NCBI GenBank assembly: GCA_016788865.1
Contig: JAEUSB010000009.1
Span: forward strand, 64,001-109,578
Origin: Leptospirales bacterium
GTDB lineage: Bacteria > Spirochaetota > Leptospiria > Leptospirales > Leptonemataceae
DNA: 45,578 bases
Direction of reading: 5' to 3'
In this document: piece by piece, positions 26,356 through 36,013 of the stretch
Layout of the letters: every line of letters starts with the position of its first letter
Position numbering within the stretch: position 1 is the first letter of the stretch
Notes under the pieces: model-generated
Told to the model about the DNA's origin: nothing
What the model saw: the letters and a program-made list of their open reading frames with translations, nothing else
Database searches by the model: none
Position numbers and translations under genes: made by a program

Positions 26356-26365
26356 TCTGACTCTG

Positions 26366-26395
26366 CGCCTGTGACGCAAATCATGCGCTGAGGCG
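26366..26395. repeat. Nested inverted repeat upstream of acyl-CoA ligase
   Basis: CGCCT pairs with AGGCG (26366-26370/26391-26395), and within the loop CGCA pairs with TGCG around AATCA. The structure sits between the AraC-type regulator stop and the ligase start. No T-run follows, so it could be an operator or weak RNA structure rather than a terminator. Confidence 0.25.
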
Positions 26396-26440
26396 ACAGA
26401 CCTGCAAGGAAGCGATAGGATTTCCGCAAAAGGAGATTCT

Positions 26441-28348
26441 ATGAAAAACCTGGCAGAGATAATCGCGCACAGCGCAAGGGAATTTGCGTCGCTTCCGGCG
26501 TTTGCGACGCGCAAGACCGGAACTAGAGAATTTGAAACCATTACGTACAGTGAATTGCATGCGGGGGCAATGGCCCTGGCGGCGGCCTTGATTGATCTGG
26601 GACTTTCGGCACGGGAGCACGTGGGTCTATTCTGTGACAACAGACGGGAATGGATTCTTGCGGATCTGGCCATCATACTGAGTGGTGCAGCAGATGTCCC
26701 GCGCGCTACGGATGTGACAGACCACGATATTTCGCACATTGTTCCACATTCTGACATGAAGATCTTATTTGTAGAAAATCGTGGATTGCTGGATCGGATA
26801 TTGAGGAATCCGGCCGCTTCTGCCGCTCTGTCCGGCATTATCCTGATTGAGGGGCAATTGCCAGACATCGATCGAAAACCAGGCGAACCCAGGCTCTTTA
26901 CATTCTCAGGCCTCCTTGAGAAGGGTAGACGACTGGGCGAAGGCGGAGTAAGGCAAGTGCTGGATCGGATTTCTGCAATCAAGCCAGATGATTTGTTTAC
27001 CTTGATCTATACATCGGGTACAACTGGAACTCCGCGCGGGGTAATGCTGACACATGCTAACATTGTTTCGCAAATTAGCCGAATTCCCATTTCAATAGAT
27101 CCTTCCGATAGAATTCTTTCTATCCTGCCTGTGTGGCATATTTTTGAGCGTGTGTTTGAGATGATTGCGCTGGCCCGGGGCTGCTGCACATTCTATTCGA
27201 GTGTCCGGACTCTGCGCGACGATCTTGCAATCGTCAAACCTACCTTCATGGCATCGGCGCCGCGTCTCTGGGAAAGTATCTACCAGGGAGTTAGAACCAA
27301 CGTAGATAAGGCGCCTAACGTTAGGAGGAAACTGTTTTCGGTTGCGACAGGTGTAGCGGGTTTGGTTTTATCTGCAAAGCGAAGAATCCGCGGCACGCAG
27401 CTCGAAGATCAGAGTGGCATTATGGTTCGCCTTCCGGGAATCATCTGGTCGGCGATTTTTCTGATCTTGATTTATCCGTTGTTTCTGTTGCTTGATCGAA
27501 TCGTACTTGCGAAGATTCGTAGCGCAACAGGCGGCAACTTGCGCGGCTCTTGTTCCGGGGGCGGGGCTTTGCCCTATCACGTGGATTTGTTTTTCAACGC
27601 AATTGGAATTCCTGTGCTTGAAGGGTATGGCATGACTGAAACGTCGCCTGTGATTTCCGTTCGAACGTTTGAAAGACTGGTTCCGGGCACCGTCGGTCCA
27701 ATCTTCAAGGATACGGAAGTTCGAATTCTCGACCTGCAGACCGGGAACTTGCTTTTTTCTACGGAAGCAGGGGCCCCAAAGGTGCGCTACGCAAAGGGAG
27801 AGATTCATGTCAGAGGGCCACAGGTAATGAAGGGGTACTACAAGGATCCGGAAGCCACAGCCCGGGTACTGCGGGATGGTTGGATGAACACCGGCGATCT
27901 GGGCATCATGACCTGGAACGATTGTCTGAAGATCGTGGGTAGAAGCAAAGAAACGATTGTTTTGCTCAGTGGAGAGAATGTGGAACCGGTTCCAATCGAA
28001 AACAGAATCCAGCAATCGCCTTTCGTAACTGCCTGTATGGTTGTTGGCCAGGATCAGAAGTTTCTTGGCGTTCTTGTGGTTCCCGCTCTAGACAGGTTTG
28101 AAGGACTTGAATCGTATGAAGCGGCCAGTCGCGATGAACGTGCTCTTGCAACGATCCGGAGTGAGGTGAAGCGGCTCGTCGACGCTGAGGCGGGGTTCAA
28201 AGTATTCGAAAGAATTGGCGACGTTCGCCTGCTGCCCCGTCCATTCGAGGTGGGCGATGAATTGACCGCGAAACTCTCAATCAGGCGTCACATTGTAACC
28301 GAGAAATACGCAAAACTGATTGCGGAAATGTATTCAGACGCACGTTGA
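26441..28348 (+). CDS. Long-chain acyl-CoA synthetase (AMP-forming)
   Basis: This 635-residue ligase activates fatty acids to acyl-CoA through an acyl-adenylate. It has the P-loop YTSGTTGTPRGVMLTH (190-205), the adenylate motif EGYGMTETSP (about 396), the hinge region TGDLGIM and the downstream KETIVLLSGENVEP, with the C-terminal lysine region KLSIRRH. A hydrophobic stretch near residues 330-350 could anchor it to the membrane, as in FAA-type ligases. The ribosome site is the best in the window (AAGGAG seven bases before ATG 26441). It stands alone between the AraC-type regulator and a hairpin that precedes the purine cluster. Confidence 0.92.
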   Translation: MKNLAEIIAHSAREFASLPAFATRKTGTREFETITYSELHAGAMALAAALIDLGLSAREHVGLFCDNRREWILADLAIILSGAADVPRATDVTDHDISHIVPHSDMKILFVENRGLLDRILRNPAASAALSGIILIEGQLPDIDRKPGEPRLFTFSGLLEKGRRLGEGGVRQVLDRISAIKPDDLFTLIYTSGTTGTPRGVMLTHANIVSQISRIPISIDPSDRILSILPVWHIFERVFEMIALARGCCTFYSSVRTLRDDLAIVKPTFMASAPRLWESIYQGVRTNVDKAPNVRRKLFSVATGVAGLVLSAKRRIRGTQLEDQSGIMVRLPGIIWSAIFLILIYPLFLLLDRIVLAKIRSATGGNLRGSCSGGGALPYHVDLFFNAIGIPVLEGYGMTETSPVISVRTFERLVPGTVGPIFKDTEVRILDLQTGNLLFSTEAGAPKVRYAKGEIHVRGPQVMKGYYKDPEATARVLRDGWMNTGDLGIMTWNDCLKIVGRSKETIVLLSGENVEPVPIENRIQQSPFVTACMVVGQDQKFLGVLVVPALDRFEGLESYEAASRDERALATIRSEVKRLVDAEAGFKVFERIGDVRLLPRPFEVGDELTAKLSIRRHIVTEKYAKLIAEMYSDAR

Positions 28349-28363
28349 TCTGCCTAAAACTTG

Positions 28364-28402
28364 AGCAGGCCCTGGGTCCCATTCCAACACCAGAGGCCTG
28401 CT
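28364..28402. terminator. Strong hairpin between acyl-CoA ligase and guanine deaminase genes
   Basis: Arms AGCAGGCCCTGG (28364-28375) and CCAGAGGCCTGCT (28390-28402) pair over 12 bp with one bulged A and a 14-base loop. It begins 16 bases after the ligase stop. The bases after it (GCTTTCTG) are only partly T-rich, so it may be a weak intrinsic terminator or a leader structure of the guanine deaminase transcript. Confidence 0.5.
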
Positions 28403-28486
28403 GCTTTCTGCGGAGGGCAGCAATATTACTGGACGACTAACTGGCACATCTGCGAAAATCGCCAGGGCTCTCAGCAATTATTCGCG

Positions 28487-29842
28487 ATGTCGACAGTTAC
28501 AATGCCAGATTCAAAAACCGGGGTTCATAGCGTTCGCGGCCCAATGCTCGACATGGCCCGGTGCGTTGAAAGCCGCGCTGACATTGCGGGAGTCCTTCGT
28601 TATCACGAGGATGGCCTTCTTGTTCTGGAGGATGGCCGCATTGTCTACTCTGGCCCGTTCTCCATTGAGAAGGTTCCTTCGAGGACGGAGCAGGATGTTC
28701 TCCATTTTCCGGGCAAGCTCATCGTGCCCGGTTTCATAGACACGCACGTTCACTATCCTCAGGCAGAAATGATCGGCGCGTACGGCGAGCAATTGCTCGA
28801 TTGGCTCAATCAGTACGCATTTCCCACAGAAAGACGTTATGCGGACATAGAATACGCCCGCAAGATGGCGGGTTTCTTTGTAGAAGAGCTGTTGCGCAAT
28901 GGAACGACAACAGCGCTCGTCTTTTGTACTGTTCATCCCGAATCAGTCGATGCCCTCTTTGAGAAGGCAGAGAGCTATCAAATGCGAATGATCGCCGGAA
29001 AAGTTCTCATGGATCAGAATGCGCCCGACTACTTGCTCGATACAGCCAGCAGTGGATATGAACAGAGCAAAGCTCTAATTCAAAAATGGCACAAGAGAAA
29101 TCGTCTATTGTATGCAATTACACCTCGCTTTGCTCCAACTTCAACGGCCGAACAACTCGCGGCCGCAGGAAGATTGAAACGAGAGTTCCCCGATGTATAC
29201 GTTCACACCCATCTATCAGAGAATCGAGCAGAGATCGATTGGGTGAAAGAACTCTTTCCCGGGCACGATGGGTATCTTGATGTGTATCATCACCACGGAC
29301 TGACCGGCACGCGCAGTGTGTTTGCTCATTGCGTTCATTTGCGCGAACCGGAATGGAAATGCTTACACGAGAGTGAGTCCGTCATTGCTTTTTGTCCAAC
29401 ATCCAATTTGTTCCTGGGCAGTGGTCTTTTCCCATTGAAGAAATCGTGGGAAGAAGGGGTCCGTGTCGGTATGGGAACGGATGTGGGCGCCGGGACCTCA
29501 TTCAGTATGCTTCAGACTCTCAATGAAGCCTACAAGGTAGCACAGTTGCAAAACGATAAGCTCTCCGCGTTTGAAGCGTTTTACCTGGCGACTCTGGGTG
29601 GTGCTCGCGCTCTCTCGCTGGATAATGTTCTTGGGAATTTTGACGCAGGCAAGGAAGCGGATTTTGTGGTTCTCGATCCGGGTGCCACGCCGCTCCTGCG
29701 CAAGCGCAATGAAACATGTCGGGACGTGGAACAAAGGCTGTTTGCATTATTTACGCTCGGCGATGATCGTTGTATTCATTCAACATTTGTAAACGGGCAA
29801 CCTGTTTACCAGAGAGATAGAAAAGTTGAGGCAAACGTATGA
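28487..29842 (+). CDS. guaD: Guanine deaminase
   Basis: The enzyme hydrolyses guanine to xanthine and ammonia, the entry point of guanine into the catabolic pathway encoded next door. It is an amidohydrolase-fold protein of about 451 residues. Zinc ligands are in [12 protein letters not shown] (the HxH plus PQ form typical of guanine deaminases), [15 protein letters not shown] and [13 protein letters not shown] 28487 was chosen; ATG 28502 is an alternative, and further upstream the frame runs through the hairpin. No clear ribosome site is visible. The stop overlaps the start of the purine permease gene (ATGA), which supports one transcript for uptake and deamination. Confidence 0.93.
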   Translation: MSTVTMPDSKTGVHSVRGPMLDMARCVESRADIAGVLRYHEDGLLVLEDGRIVYSGPFSIEKVPSRTEQDVLHFPGKLIVPGFIDTHVHYPQAEMIGAYGEQLLDWLNQYAFPTERRYADIEYARKMAGFFVEELLRNGTTTALVFCTVHPESVDALFEKAESYQMRMIAGKVLMDQNAPDYLLDTASSGYEQSKALIQKWHKRNRLLYAITPRFAPTSTAEQLAAAGRLKREFPDVYVHTHLSENRAEIDWVKELFPGHDGYLDVYHHHGLTGTRSVFAHCVHLREPEWKCLHESESVIAFCPTSNLFLGSGLFPLKKSWEEGVRVGMGTDVGAGTSFSMLQTLNEAYKVAQLQNDKLSAFEAFYLATLGGARALSLDNVLGNFDAGKEADFVVLDPGATPLLRKRNETCRDVEQRLFALFTLGDDRCIHSTFVNGQPVYQRDRKVEANV

Positions 29843-31167
29843 AGATTCACGCAATTTTGGATTCGTATTTTGAAATCGCAAGCCGCGGAAGTTCTGTCAG
29901 GCGAGAGGTAATCGCAGGACTGACCACGTTCCTCGCAATGGTCTATTCGATTATTGTTGTACCGAACATGCTTGGCTCAGCCGGATTTGATCCTGGCGCA
30001 GTTTTCGTGGCAACCTGCCTGGTTTCTGCATTTGGTTCTTGCCTCATGGGATTATGGGCAAGGCTTCCCATGGCAATTGGATGCGCGATTTCTCTAACCG
30101 CCTTTACCGCCTTTAGTCTGGTTCTGGGTCAGAAGGTCAGTGTCCCCGCGGCACTCGGTGCCGTATTTCTAATGGGTGTAGTCTTTACCGCTATCACGGT
30201 TACCGGGGTGCGAACCTGGATTCTTTCCAATCTGCCTCCCGGAATTGCGCATGGAACCGGAATTGGAATTGGCCTTTTCCTACTACTGATAGCCGCATCA
30301 AGCGTTGGCCTTATAGTTCGCAATGAACATGCAGGCCTTCCAATCCAGCTAGGCAGCATCCGCGGCTTGCCCGTAATCCTTTCGCTGCTTGGACTCGCTG
30401 CAACATTCGGATTGGAAAAGCGTAAGGTTCCCGGTGGCATGCTGCTTATTATTTTTGCAATTTCAGTTCTTGGTCTTATCCTTGATCCAAAAGTTCGCTA
30501 CCAGGGCATCTTCGCAATGCCGTCTATCGGTGGTGAGAAATCCCTGATAGGCTCCATGGATATAGTTGGGGCGCTTCAGCCAGCGGTATTGCCGGCGGTT
30601 TTCGCGCTTGTGATGACGGCCGTGTTTGATGCTACCGGAACAATTCGCGCGGTTGCCGGTCAGGCAAGTTTGGTCGATTCGAAAGGACAGATCGTAAACG
30701 GCAGCAAAGCGCTCACGTCGGATTCTGTCAGTAGCATTGTGTCCGGATTCCTTGGCGGTTCTCCTGCTGCTGTCTATATTGAATCGGCGGCCGGTGTTGC
30801 AGCAGGCGGCAAGACCGGCCTCACTGCAACCGTAGTAGGTTTCCTTTTCCTGCTGATGATCTTTCTTTCGCCGCTCAGCTATCTTGTGCCCGCTTATGCG
30901 ACGGCGCCAGCGCTGATGTATGTTGGGCTCCTCATGCTTGGAAACGTTGCGAAACTTGACTTTGATGATAAGATCGATTCGCTTTCAGGTTTGCTGTGCG
31001 CCGTGTTTGTTGTGCTGAGCTGCAATATCGTCACAGGAATCATGCTTGGTTTTGGATCGCTGGTTGTGGGAAGAATCGTTGCGGGTGAGATCAAGAAACT
31101 CAATCCAGGAACAGTTATCATTGCTGTCGTGCTGGTAGTGTTTTATGCGGGCGGGTGGGCGATCTAA
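29839..31167 (+). CDS. AzgA-family (NCS2) purine permease
   Basis: This 442-residue transporter has about 12-14 hydrophobic helices. The start [22 protein letters not shown], the GIGIGLFL helix and [13 protein letters not shown] are typical of the AzgA branch (guanine, hypoxanthine and adenine proton symporters such as GhxP), rather than the UraA/XanQ branch. A later motif, [25 protein letters not shown], matches the substrate-site loop of this branch (AzgA proteins read [12 protein letters not shown]). It overlaps guanine deaminase by ATGA. It most likely imports guanine or hypoxanthine for the pathway. It converges with a small minus-strand gene four bases away. Confidence 0.9.
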   Translation: MKIHAILDSYFEIASRGSSVRREVIAGLTTFLAMVYSIIVVPNMLGSAGFDPGAVFVATCLVSAFGSCLMGLWARLPMAIGCAISLTAFTAFSLVLGQKVSVPAALGAVFLMGVVFTAITVTGVRTWILSNLPPGIAHGTGIGIGLFLLLIAASSVGLIVRNEHAGLPIQLGSIRGLPVILSLLGLAATFGLEKRKVPGGMLLIIFAISVLGLILDPKVRYQGIFAMPSIGGEKSLIGSMDIVGALQPAVLPAVFALVMTAVFDATGTIRAVAGQASLVDSKGQIVNGSKALTSDSVSSIVSGFLGGSPAAVYIESAAGVAAGGKTGLTATVVGFLFLLMIFLSPLSYLVPAYATAPALMYVGLLMLGNVAKLDFDDKIDSLSGLLCAVFVVLSCNIVTGIMLGFGSLVVGRIVAGEIKKLNPGTVIIAVVLVVFYAGGWAI

Positions 31168-31171
31168 GGTC

Positions 31172-31330
31172 TTACTTAAGTGCGCCTTCCACCTGGTCCT
31201 TTGATGCAAAGCCCAGTTGAACAATGACGTCTCCGATTCGGTTGCCGGATTTGACCTGTTCCTCAAGGGCTTTCTTCAGCTGATCTGCGTTTATGATTCC
31301 CTTGCTGACTAGAATTTCACCGACTTGCAT
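31172..31330 (-). CDS. 52-residue stand-alone MshEN-like domain protein
   Basis: A short frame 41 bases after xdhC on the same strand encodes 52 residues. ATG 31330 has AGGTGA three bases upstream. Nearly the whole protein consists of two similar segments, VGEILVSKGIINADQLKKAL (3-22) and IGDVIVQLGFASKDQVEGAL (32-51). Both follow the MshEN/GspE N-terminal pattern of the family, [RL]-G-x-x-[LIV]-[LIV]-x-x-G-[LIV] ... L-x-x-x-L-x-x-Q. The first ends in Q25, and R31 precedes the second glycine. MshEN domains are normally attached to type II secretion/pilus ATPases and some bind cyclic-di-GMP. Here there is no ATPase. Position suggests it is the last gene of the xanthine dehydrogenase operon. Ligand binding is inference. 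Confidence 0.75.
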   Translation of the reverse strand: MQVGEILVSKGIINADQLKKALEEQVKSGNRIGDVIVQLGFASKDQVEGALK

Positions 31331-31371
31331 AGGTCACCTGCCTGTGGATGGAGGTTAGGAGCCTGCTGAGG

Positions 31372-32169
31372 CTACACAAGACTTTTTTGAGACCCGGCCG
31401 CATTCCGGTCCCTGATCTCGATTAGTTGAGCCATGATGCTGACTGAGATTTCCTCGGGGCTGTTGTTCCCAATAGGATGGCCCACAGGGCAGTAAAAACC
31501 TTCGATCCTATCCTCGGCGATTCCGGCCTCGCGCAGCTCGCGGATGAGCGTGGCTCGTTTGCTCTTGCTGCCAATTACTCCAATATACGGAAAGCTATGA
31601 GATCGCAGAGACTCGCGCAATACGGGCAAATCTGTGGCATGGCCCTGACTCATAAGTAGTACAAACGAATCGTCTCGCAGTTCCTTCAGGTAATCGGCCG
31701 GGTTATCCAGGCGAATTTTCTTCAGCTTTGGAGAATCTTCCAGTTTATCCAACCACTCCATCCTGGAATCGACACAAACGACCGTGCAGTTGAGCCTGAG
31801 GAGTCCTGGGATCAGCGCATTTGCTACATGTCCCGATCCAAAGATGGCGATTTCCCAGTTTGACGGGCGAATGTGTTCCAGGAAGATTTTCACAAGACCG
31901 CCGCACGTCATCCCAATATCTTTTTGCAAGTTCCAGGAAATCGTTTGATATTGGCGGTTCCCCTGGATCATTTCCTGCGCCAATTGAATGGTGGCGAATT
32001 CCACTTTGCCGCCACCAATGGTTCCTGCGAGGAGACCGGATTCATCCACGAGCATTTTTGCCCCCACGTCCTGCGGCGTTGATCCCTGGGTTTCGATCAA
32101 TGTGGCCATCACAAATGGACGACCTGCGTCCTTGCATTCATGGAAGACTTTCCAGAAATCCTGGCTCAT
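31372..32169 (-). CDS. xdhC: XdhC-family molybdenum cofactor sulfuration/insertion factor
   Basis: XdhC proteins bind molybdenum cofactor, help its sulfuration and insert it into xanthine dehydrogenase. This 265-residue protein has the N-terminal XdhC/CoxI domain (ETQGSTPQDVGAKMLV, GTIGGGKVE and the cysteine-containing IGMTCGGLVKIFLE) and a C-terminal Rossmann-like part (AIFGSGHVANAL, then CPVGHPIGNNSPEEISVSI). The start overlaps the stop of the large subunit gene by ATGA, the normal order for xdhABC operons. No signal peptide is present, as expected for a cytosolic maturation factor. Confidence 0.92.
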   Translation of the reverse strand: MSQDFWKVFHECKDAGRPFVMATLIETQGSTPQDVGAKMLVDESGLLAGTIGGGKVEFATIQLAQEMIQGNRQYQTISWNLQKDIGMTCGGLVKIFLEHIRPSNWEIAIFGSGHVANALIPGLLRLNCTVVCVDSRMEWLDKLEDSPKLKKIRLDNPADYLKELRDDSFVLLMSQGHATDLPVLRESLRSHSFPYIGVIGSKSKRATLIRELREAGIAEDRIEGFYCPVGHPIGNNSPEEISVSIMAQLIEIRDRNAAGSQKSLV

Positions 32170-34523
32170 GTCTTGTTCACTGACCGGTTTAACTGCGAAG
32201 CGAGGCCTTGCATCTTCATCAAGATTTCCTCACCCGTTGCGGGAAGTTTCAGGCTCGGAATTCCCGATGTTAAAGTTCCGAGAGCGCGCTTAACGGCACA
32301 GAAAACGGCCAGCCCGAGCATCAAGGGAGGTTCTGCAACTGCCTTGCTGCGCAATACGTTGAAGTCGTGTTTCTTGTTGTCGAAGAACTCCAGTCGGAAG
32401 TCGTCCGGAATGTCCTGAATGTTTGGGATCTTGTATGTGGTTGGCGAGTGTGAAAGGAGTTCACCTTTTGCCGCATAACGTAGTTCCTCGGAGGTGGCCC
32501 ATCCAATCCCCTGAACAATTCCGCCTATCAGCTGTCCCCGATCGATTCCAGGATTGATGGACTGGCCAATATCCATTAAGACATCGAGTCGATCTATCTT
32601 CAATGCGCCGGTGAATCGATCGATTGTGATTTCTGCCACGCAGGCGCCGTTCGTGAAATAATAAAACGGGCTCCCACGGTTTATCTGTGTGTTAAAGTCG
32701 ATTCCCGGTGTGGCGTAGAAACCACGTTCCCCGAGGCTGATGCGTTCGCGATGCGCGCGTTGAACGAGCTCCGCAAAGGAAATCTTTTTCGCTGGATTTG
32801 AACGGCTGAATACAGATGATTCTGCGAAAACAATATCTGGTTTTTGTTCCTGGATACCTGTTCCGGTCGGGCGCTGGTCGCCAGGATTCGCATTGCCGGC
32901 GAGAATTTGTGCTGCAAATTCGCTCAGTCTGGAGCGGATTTTAGCGCAGGCGTCGAGTGCTGCATTTCCGTTTAAGTCCGTCCCTGCCGACGCAGCCGTG
33001 GGAGAAGCATTGTTGTTCTTCTCCGTTGAAGTGATCATGACCTTGACGTGGTTCATTGGCAGGCCAAATTCATCGGCCACGATTTGCTGGATCTTGGTGT
33101 TGAGACCCTGGCCCATCTCAGTACCACCGGTGGAGACCTGCACGGTTCCATCCGTGTAGATGTTCACAAGTGCGCTGGCCTGATTCAGAAACTTTGTAGT
33201 GAATGAGATTCCAAATTTTACCGGAGTAAACGCGATTGCTTTTAGCCGGGTCTGCGATGACTCGTTTGCGATCTTGATTGTTTCTTGTCTTTCGTAGTAG
33301 TCTGACGATTGAATCAGTTGCTCGAACAATTCCGGGAGCACGTTGTTCTTTACCACCTGCCCGTACGGAGTGGTATCCCGCCCGTCCCGGTAGACATTCA
33401 ACTTCCGAATTTCATAGGAATCCTTTTTCAGATACTGTGCTATTTCTTCTATGATATTCTCAATTGCAGCCACGCCCTGCGGACCGCCAAATCCCCGAAA
33501 TGCCGTGTTGGAAGGGTAGTTCGTCTTGCAGATATGACCGGTGAGTTTCACATTTTGCAGGTAGTATGCATTGTCCGAGTGCATGAGTGTCCGCGATAGA
33601 ACGGAAGGGGAAAGGTCGGCACTGCATCCTCCATCAGAGTAATAGTTGATTTCTACCGCGTCGATTAGCCCTTCTTCATTGAATCCGACTTTGTAGAAGG
33701 ATTTGTACGGATGGCGTTTGCCCGTAACCTTCATGTCCGTGTCTTTGTCATATCCGCAACGGGTTGGCCGCCCGGTTTTCTGAACAACGAGCGCAGCCAT
33801 CAGCGCCGGATGCACACCCTGGGTTTCTTTTCCGCCAAATCCACCGCCCATGCGCTTGCAGACACAGACCACTTCATGATGGCCTAACCCCAGGACCTCC
33901 GCTGCAACCTTCTGAATTTCTGTTGGGTTCTGCGTGGATGAGTAAATCAAAAGTTCCCGACCTTCCTGTGGAAGGGCGTAGGCGATCTGGGACTCAAGAT
34001 AAAACTGCTCCTGGCCTCCGGACTCGAAGACGCCGTCGATTATGTGTTTTGAATTCTGGAATGCCTCGGCCGTATCGCCTGTTTCAACTTTGATTGGTGT
34101 TCCAATGAAAGACTTCTGAGCAATGGCCTCATCTATGGAGAAAATGGGAGGAAGTTCTTCCATCTGAATCTCAATCTTCTTTTTGGCTTCTTCAATTGCT
34201 GCCTGTGATTCACCCGCAACGACTGCAATCGGCTCATGTAAGAAGTGCACATGGTCTATTGCCAGGAACCTTTCGTCCTTCATGATTGGCCCAAACAGAT
34301 TCTCCCCTCCGATGTCACGGTGCGTATAGATGCCAACGATTCCCGGAACTCGAGCTGCCTTATCAAGGTTCAGTGATTTGATCTTTCCGTGGGCCACAGG
34401 GCTTCCAAAAAAGTCTGCGATTAGCTCGTTTTTGAGGCGGGGCAAATCATCTATGTAATGCGCCTGCCCGGTAACATGGCCAATGGCTGATTCATGCGGA
34501 ATGGACTTACCGGCGACGGGCAT
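32166..34523 (-). CDS. xdhB: Xanthine dehydrogenase, molybdopterin-binding subunit
   Basis: This 785-residue subunit oxidises hypoxanthine to xanthine and xanthine to urate at a molybdenum centre. Residues that mark true xanthine enzymes are present: E177 in QFYLESQ and R343 in TAFRGFGGPQG align with the bovine substrate-binding E802 and R880. The cofactor loops GGGFGGKETQ and TGGTEMGQG are intact. The catalytic glutamate lies in SKAVAEPPL (E731), where the usual preceding glycine is alanine. It overlaps the small subunit gene by one base (TGATG) and xdhC by ATGA. With the iron-sulfur/FAD subunit it forms the two-chain bacterial enzyme. Confidence 0.95.
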   Translation of the reverse strand: MPVAGKSIPHESAIGHVTGQAHYIDDLPRLKNELIADFFGSPVAHGKIKSLNLDKAARVPGIVGIYTHRDIGGENLFGPIMKDERFLAIDHVHFLHEPIAVVAGESQAAIEEAKKKIEIQMEELPPIFSIDEAIAQKSFIGTPIKVETGDTAEAFQNSKHIIDGVFESGGQEQFYLESQIAYALPQEGRELLIYSSTQNPTEIQKVAAEVLGLGHHEVVCVCKRMGGGFGGKETQGVHPALMAALVVQKTGRPTRCGYDKDTDMKVTGKRHPYKSFYKVGFNEEGLIDAVEINYYSDGGCSADLSPSVLSRTLMHSDNAYYLQNVKLTGHICKTNYPSNTAFRGFGGPQGVAAIENIIEEIAQYLKKDSYEIRKLNVYRDGRDTTPYGQVVKNNVLPELFEQLIQSSDYYERQETIKIANESSQTRLKAIAFTPVKFGISFTTKFLNQASALVNIYTDGTVQVSTGGTEMGQGLNTKIQQIVADEFGLPMNHVKVMITSTEKNNNASPTAASAGTDLNGNAALDACAKIRSRLSEFAAQILAGNANPGDQRPTGTGIQEQKPDIVFAESSVFSRSNPAKKISFAELVQRAHRERISLGERGFYATPGIDFNTQINRGSPFYYFTNGACVAEITIDRFTGALKIDRLDVLMDIGQSINPGIDRGQLIGGIVQGIGWATSEELRYAAKGELLSHSPTTYKIPNIQDIPDDFRLEFFDNKKHDFNVLRSKAVAEPPLMLGLAVFCAVKRALGTLTSGIPSLKLPATGEEILMKMQGLASQLNRSVNKT

Positions 34524-36013
34524 CAGGCAACCTCGCGCGCCCGGATTTCTTCAAAGTAGAACTTGTGAAACAGATTCTCAATCAATTGTAGACGATACTC
34601 GCGCGAGCCTCTAACGTCCGTGAGTGGGGCTATCTCCCCCACAGCGGCTTTGCCGGCCTGGCGGAGAAGTGACTCCGTGAGCTTCTCCCCGGATAGAATT
34701 CCTTCAGCCTTCGAGAGGCGCTGAATCGTTGGGCCTACACCACCTGCGGCAATCCGCGAACTTGAGACCTTTCCATCTTCCATTTCAAGATAGATGGCCA
34801 GTGTTGCGGTTGAAATATCCAGATCTTTCCTCCTGGATACTTTATAAAGTTTAAGAATCGAGCCCGGGCGCGGAACTGGAATTGAAACGTTTGTGAGTAT
34901 TTCGTCCTGTTTCAGGTCCATTTGTTTATAGCCGCGAAAGAAATTGTTCATGAGAACCTGACGTGAGCCAGCGGCGCTCTGGACGGTCAGTGTTGCATCC
35001 AGCGCATACAAAACGGGGAGTGAATCTCCAATGGGGGAGCCGTTTGCAATATTCCCGCCGATTGTAGCCGCGTTTCGAATTTGTTCCGCAGCAAAGATGT
35101 CCAGGATTTCAGCGAATGCCGGGATTAAGGGCCTTACGGCTTCACGAATATCCGTCCAGTTGGCAACTGCCCCGATTTCGATCCGAGGAATCTGCGATCC
35201 AGACGCCGCAGACTGTGGCTCCGTTGGGTTTTTTGGCACGGTGATTGAGCCCATCTCATGCAGATGAGCAATGAACATGATTTCCGTATCATGGGAACGG
35301 CGCTTGTTTGCTTGAACTCCAACGTCTGTTGCGCCTGCTACGAGTCTGACTTTCGGGTGTTGCGATTTATGGTTTAGCGCCTCTGCCAGGGATGAGGGTT
35401 TGAAGAATTTCTTCTGGGCAAATCCTGTATCGGCCTCGATCAGAACATTGTCCCCCCGAAGTGCCCGGAACTCCGACGTCATCTGCTCCTGGTTGTAACT
35501 TTGAATGATGCTCTGCACTTTCGTGTCGCTGAGGCTGAGTGCTGCTTTGACAATTGCTTCATATCCGGTGCACCGGCAGAGGTTCCCTGTGAGTTTCTCT
35601 CTGACGTCCACTGAGTTGTAGGTTGACTGTTTTTCAGTCAGATCGACCAGGGCCATAACGAACCCGGGCGTACAGAAACCGCACTGGGATCCAAAGTGCT
35701 CAACCATGGCTTTTTGCGCCGGATGAAGATTGTTTTCAGTGCCAATTCCTTCGATGGAGATAACGTGACAAAGGTCCAGCTGATAAACAAACTGAATGCA
35801 TGAGTCCACCATGCGATAGCTGAGCTTATTTTCCGCGTCAAGCCAGCCCAGCACGACGGTGCAGGCTCCACAGTCCCCTTCTGAACAGACGACTTTAGTG
35901 CCCGTCAGGTGAAGCGAATATCGGAGGTAAGACGAAAGCGGAAGAAATACGTCTGGACCCGATACAACCTGACGTTGTCCGTTCAAGTAGAAGACTATCT
36001 CTGAACGGTTCAT
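34523..36013 (-). CDS. xdhA: Xanthine dehydrogenase, 2Fe-2S and FAD subunit
   Basis: The 496 residues hold all eight iron-sulfur cysteines: C43, C48, C51 and C72 of the plant-ferredoxin-like cluster, and C111, C114, C146 and C148 of the second cluster (CGFCTPG, NLCRCTGY). From about residue 205 comes a molybdopterin-dehydrogenase FAD domain (LVAGATDVGVQ, AATIGGNIANGSPIGDS). Electrons pass from molybdenum through both clusters to FAD and then probably to NAD+. It is the first gene of the minus-strand xdh operon and is divergent from the urate oxidase gene across a 103-base region. ATG 36013 has no good ribosome site. Confidence 0.95.
   Translation of the reverse strand: MNRSEIVFYLNGQRQVVSGPDVFLPLSSYLRYSLHLTGTKVVCSEGDCGACTVVLGWLDAENKLSYRMVDSCIQFVYQLDLCHVISIEGIGTENNLHPAQKAMVEHFGSQCGFCTPGFVMALVDLTEKQSTYNSVDVREKLTGNLCRCTGYEAIVKAALSLSDTKVQSIIQSYNQEQMTSEFRALRGDNVLIEADTGFAQKKFFKPSSLAEALNHKSQHPKVRLVAGATDVGVQANKRRSHDTEIMFIAHLHEMGSITVPKNPTEPQSAASGSQIPRIEIGAVANWTDIREAVRPLIPAFAEILDIFAAEQIRNAATIGGNIANGSPIGDSLPVLYALDATLTVQSAAGSRQVLMNNFFRGYKQMDLKQDEILTNVSIPVPRPGSILKLYKVSRRKDLDISTATLAIYLEMEDGKVSSSRIAAGGVGPTIQRLSKAEGILSGEKLTESLLRQAGKAAVGEIAPLTDVRGSREYRLQLIENLFHKFYFEEIRAREVA

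Noticed and set aside
27314..27325. Palindrome CCTAACGTTAGG as an operator
   Set aside because: It is inside the acyl-CoA ligase coding region, and no second full copy was noticed in control regions.
28364..28402. Purine riboswitch upstream of guanine deaminase
   Set aside because: The sequence shows one long stem-loop, not the three-way junction with two conserved loops of the purine class.
28361..28486. A TTG-started extension of guanine deaminase
   Set aside because: It would begin inside a strong hairpin and adds 42 residues with no similarity to the family.
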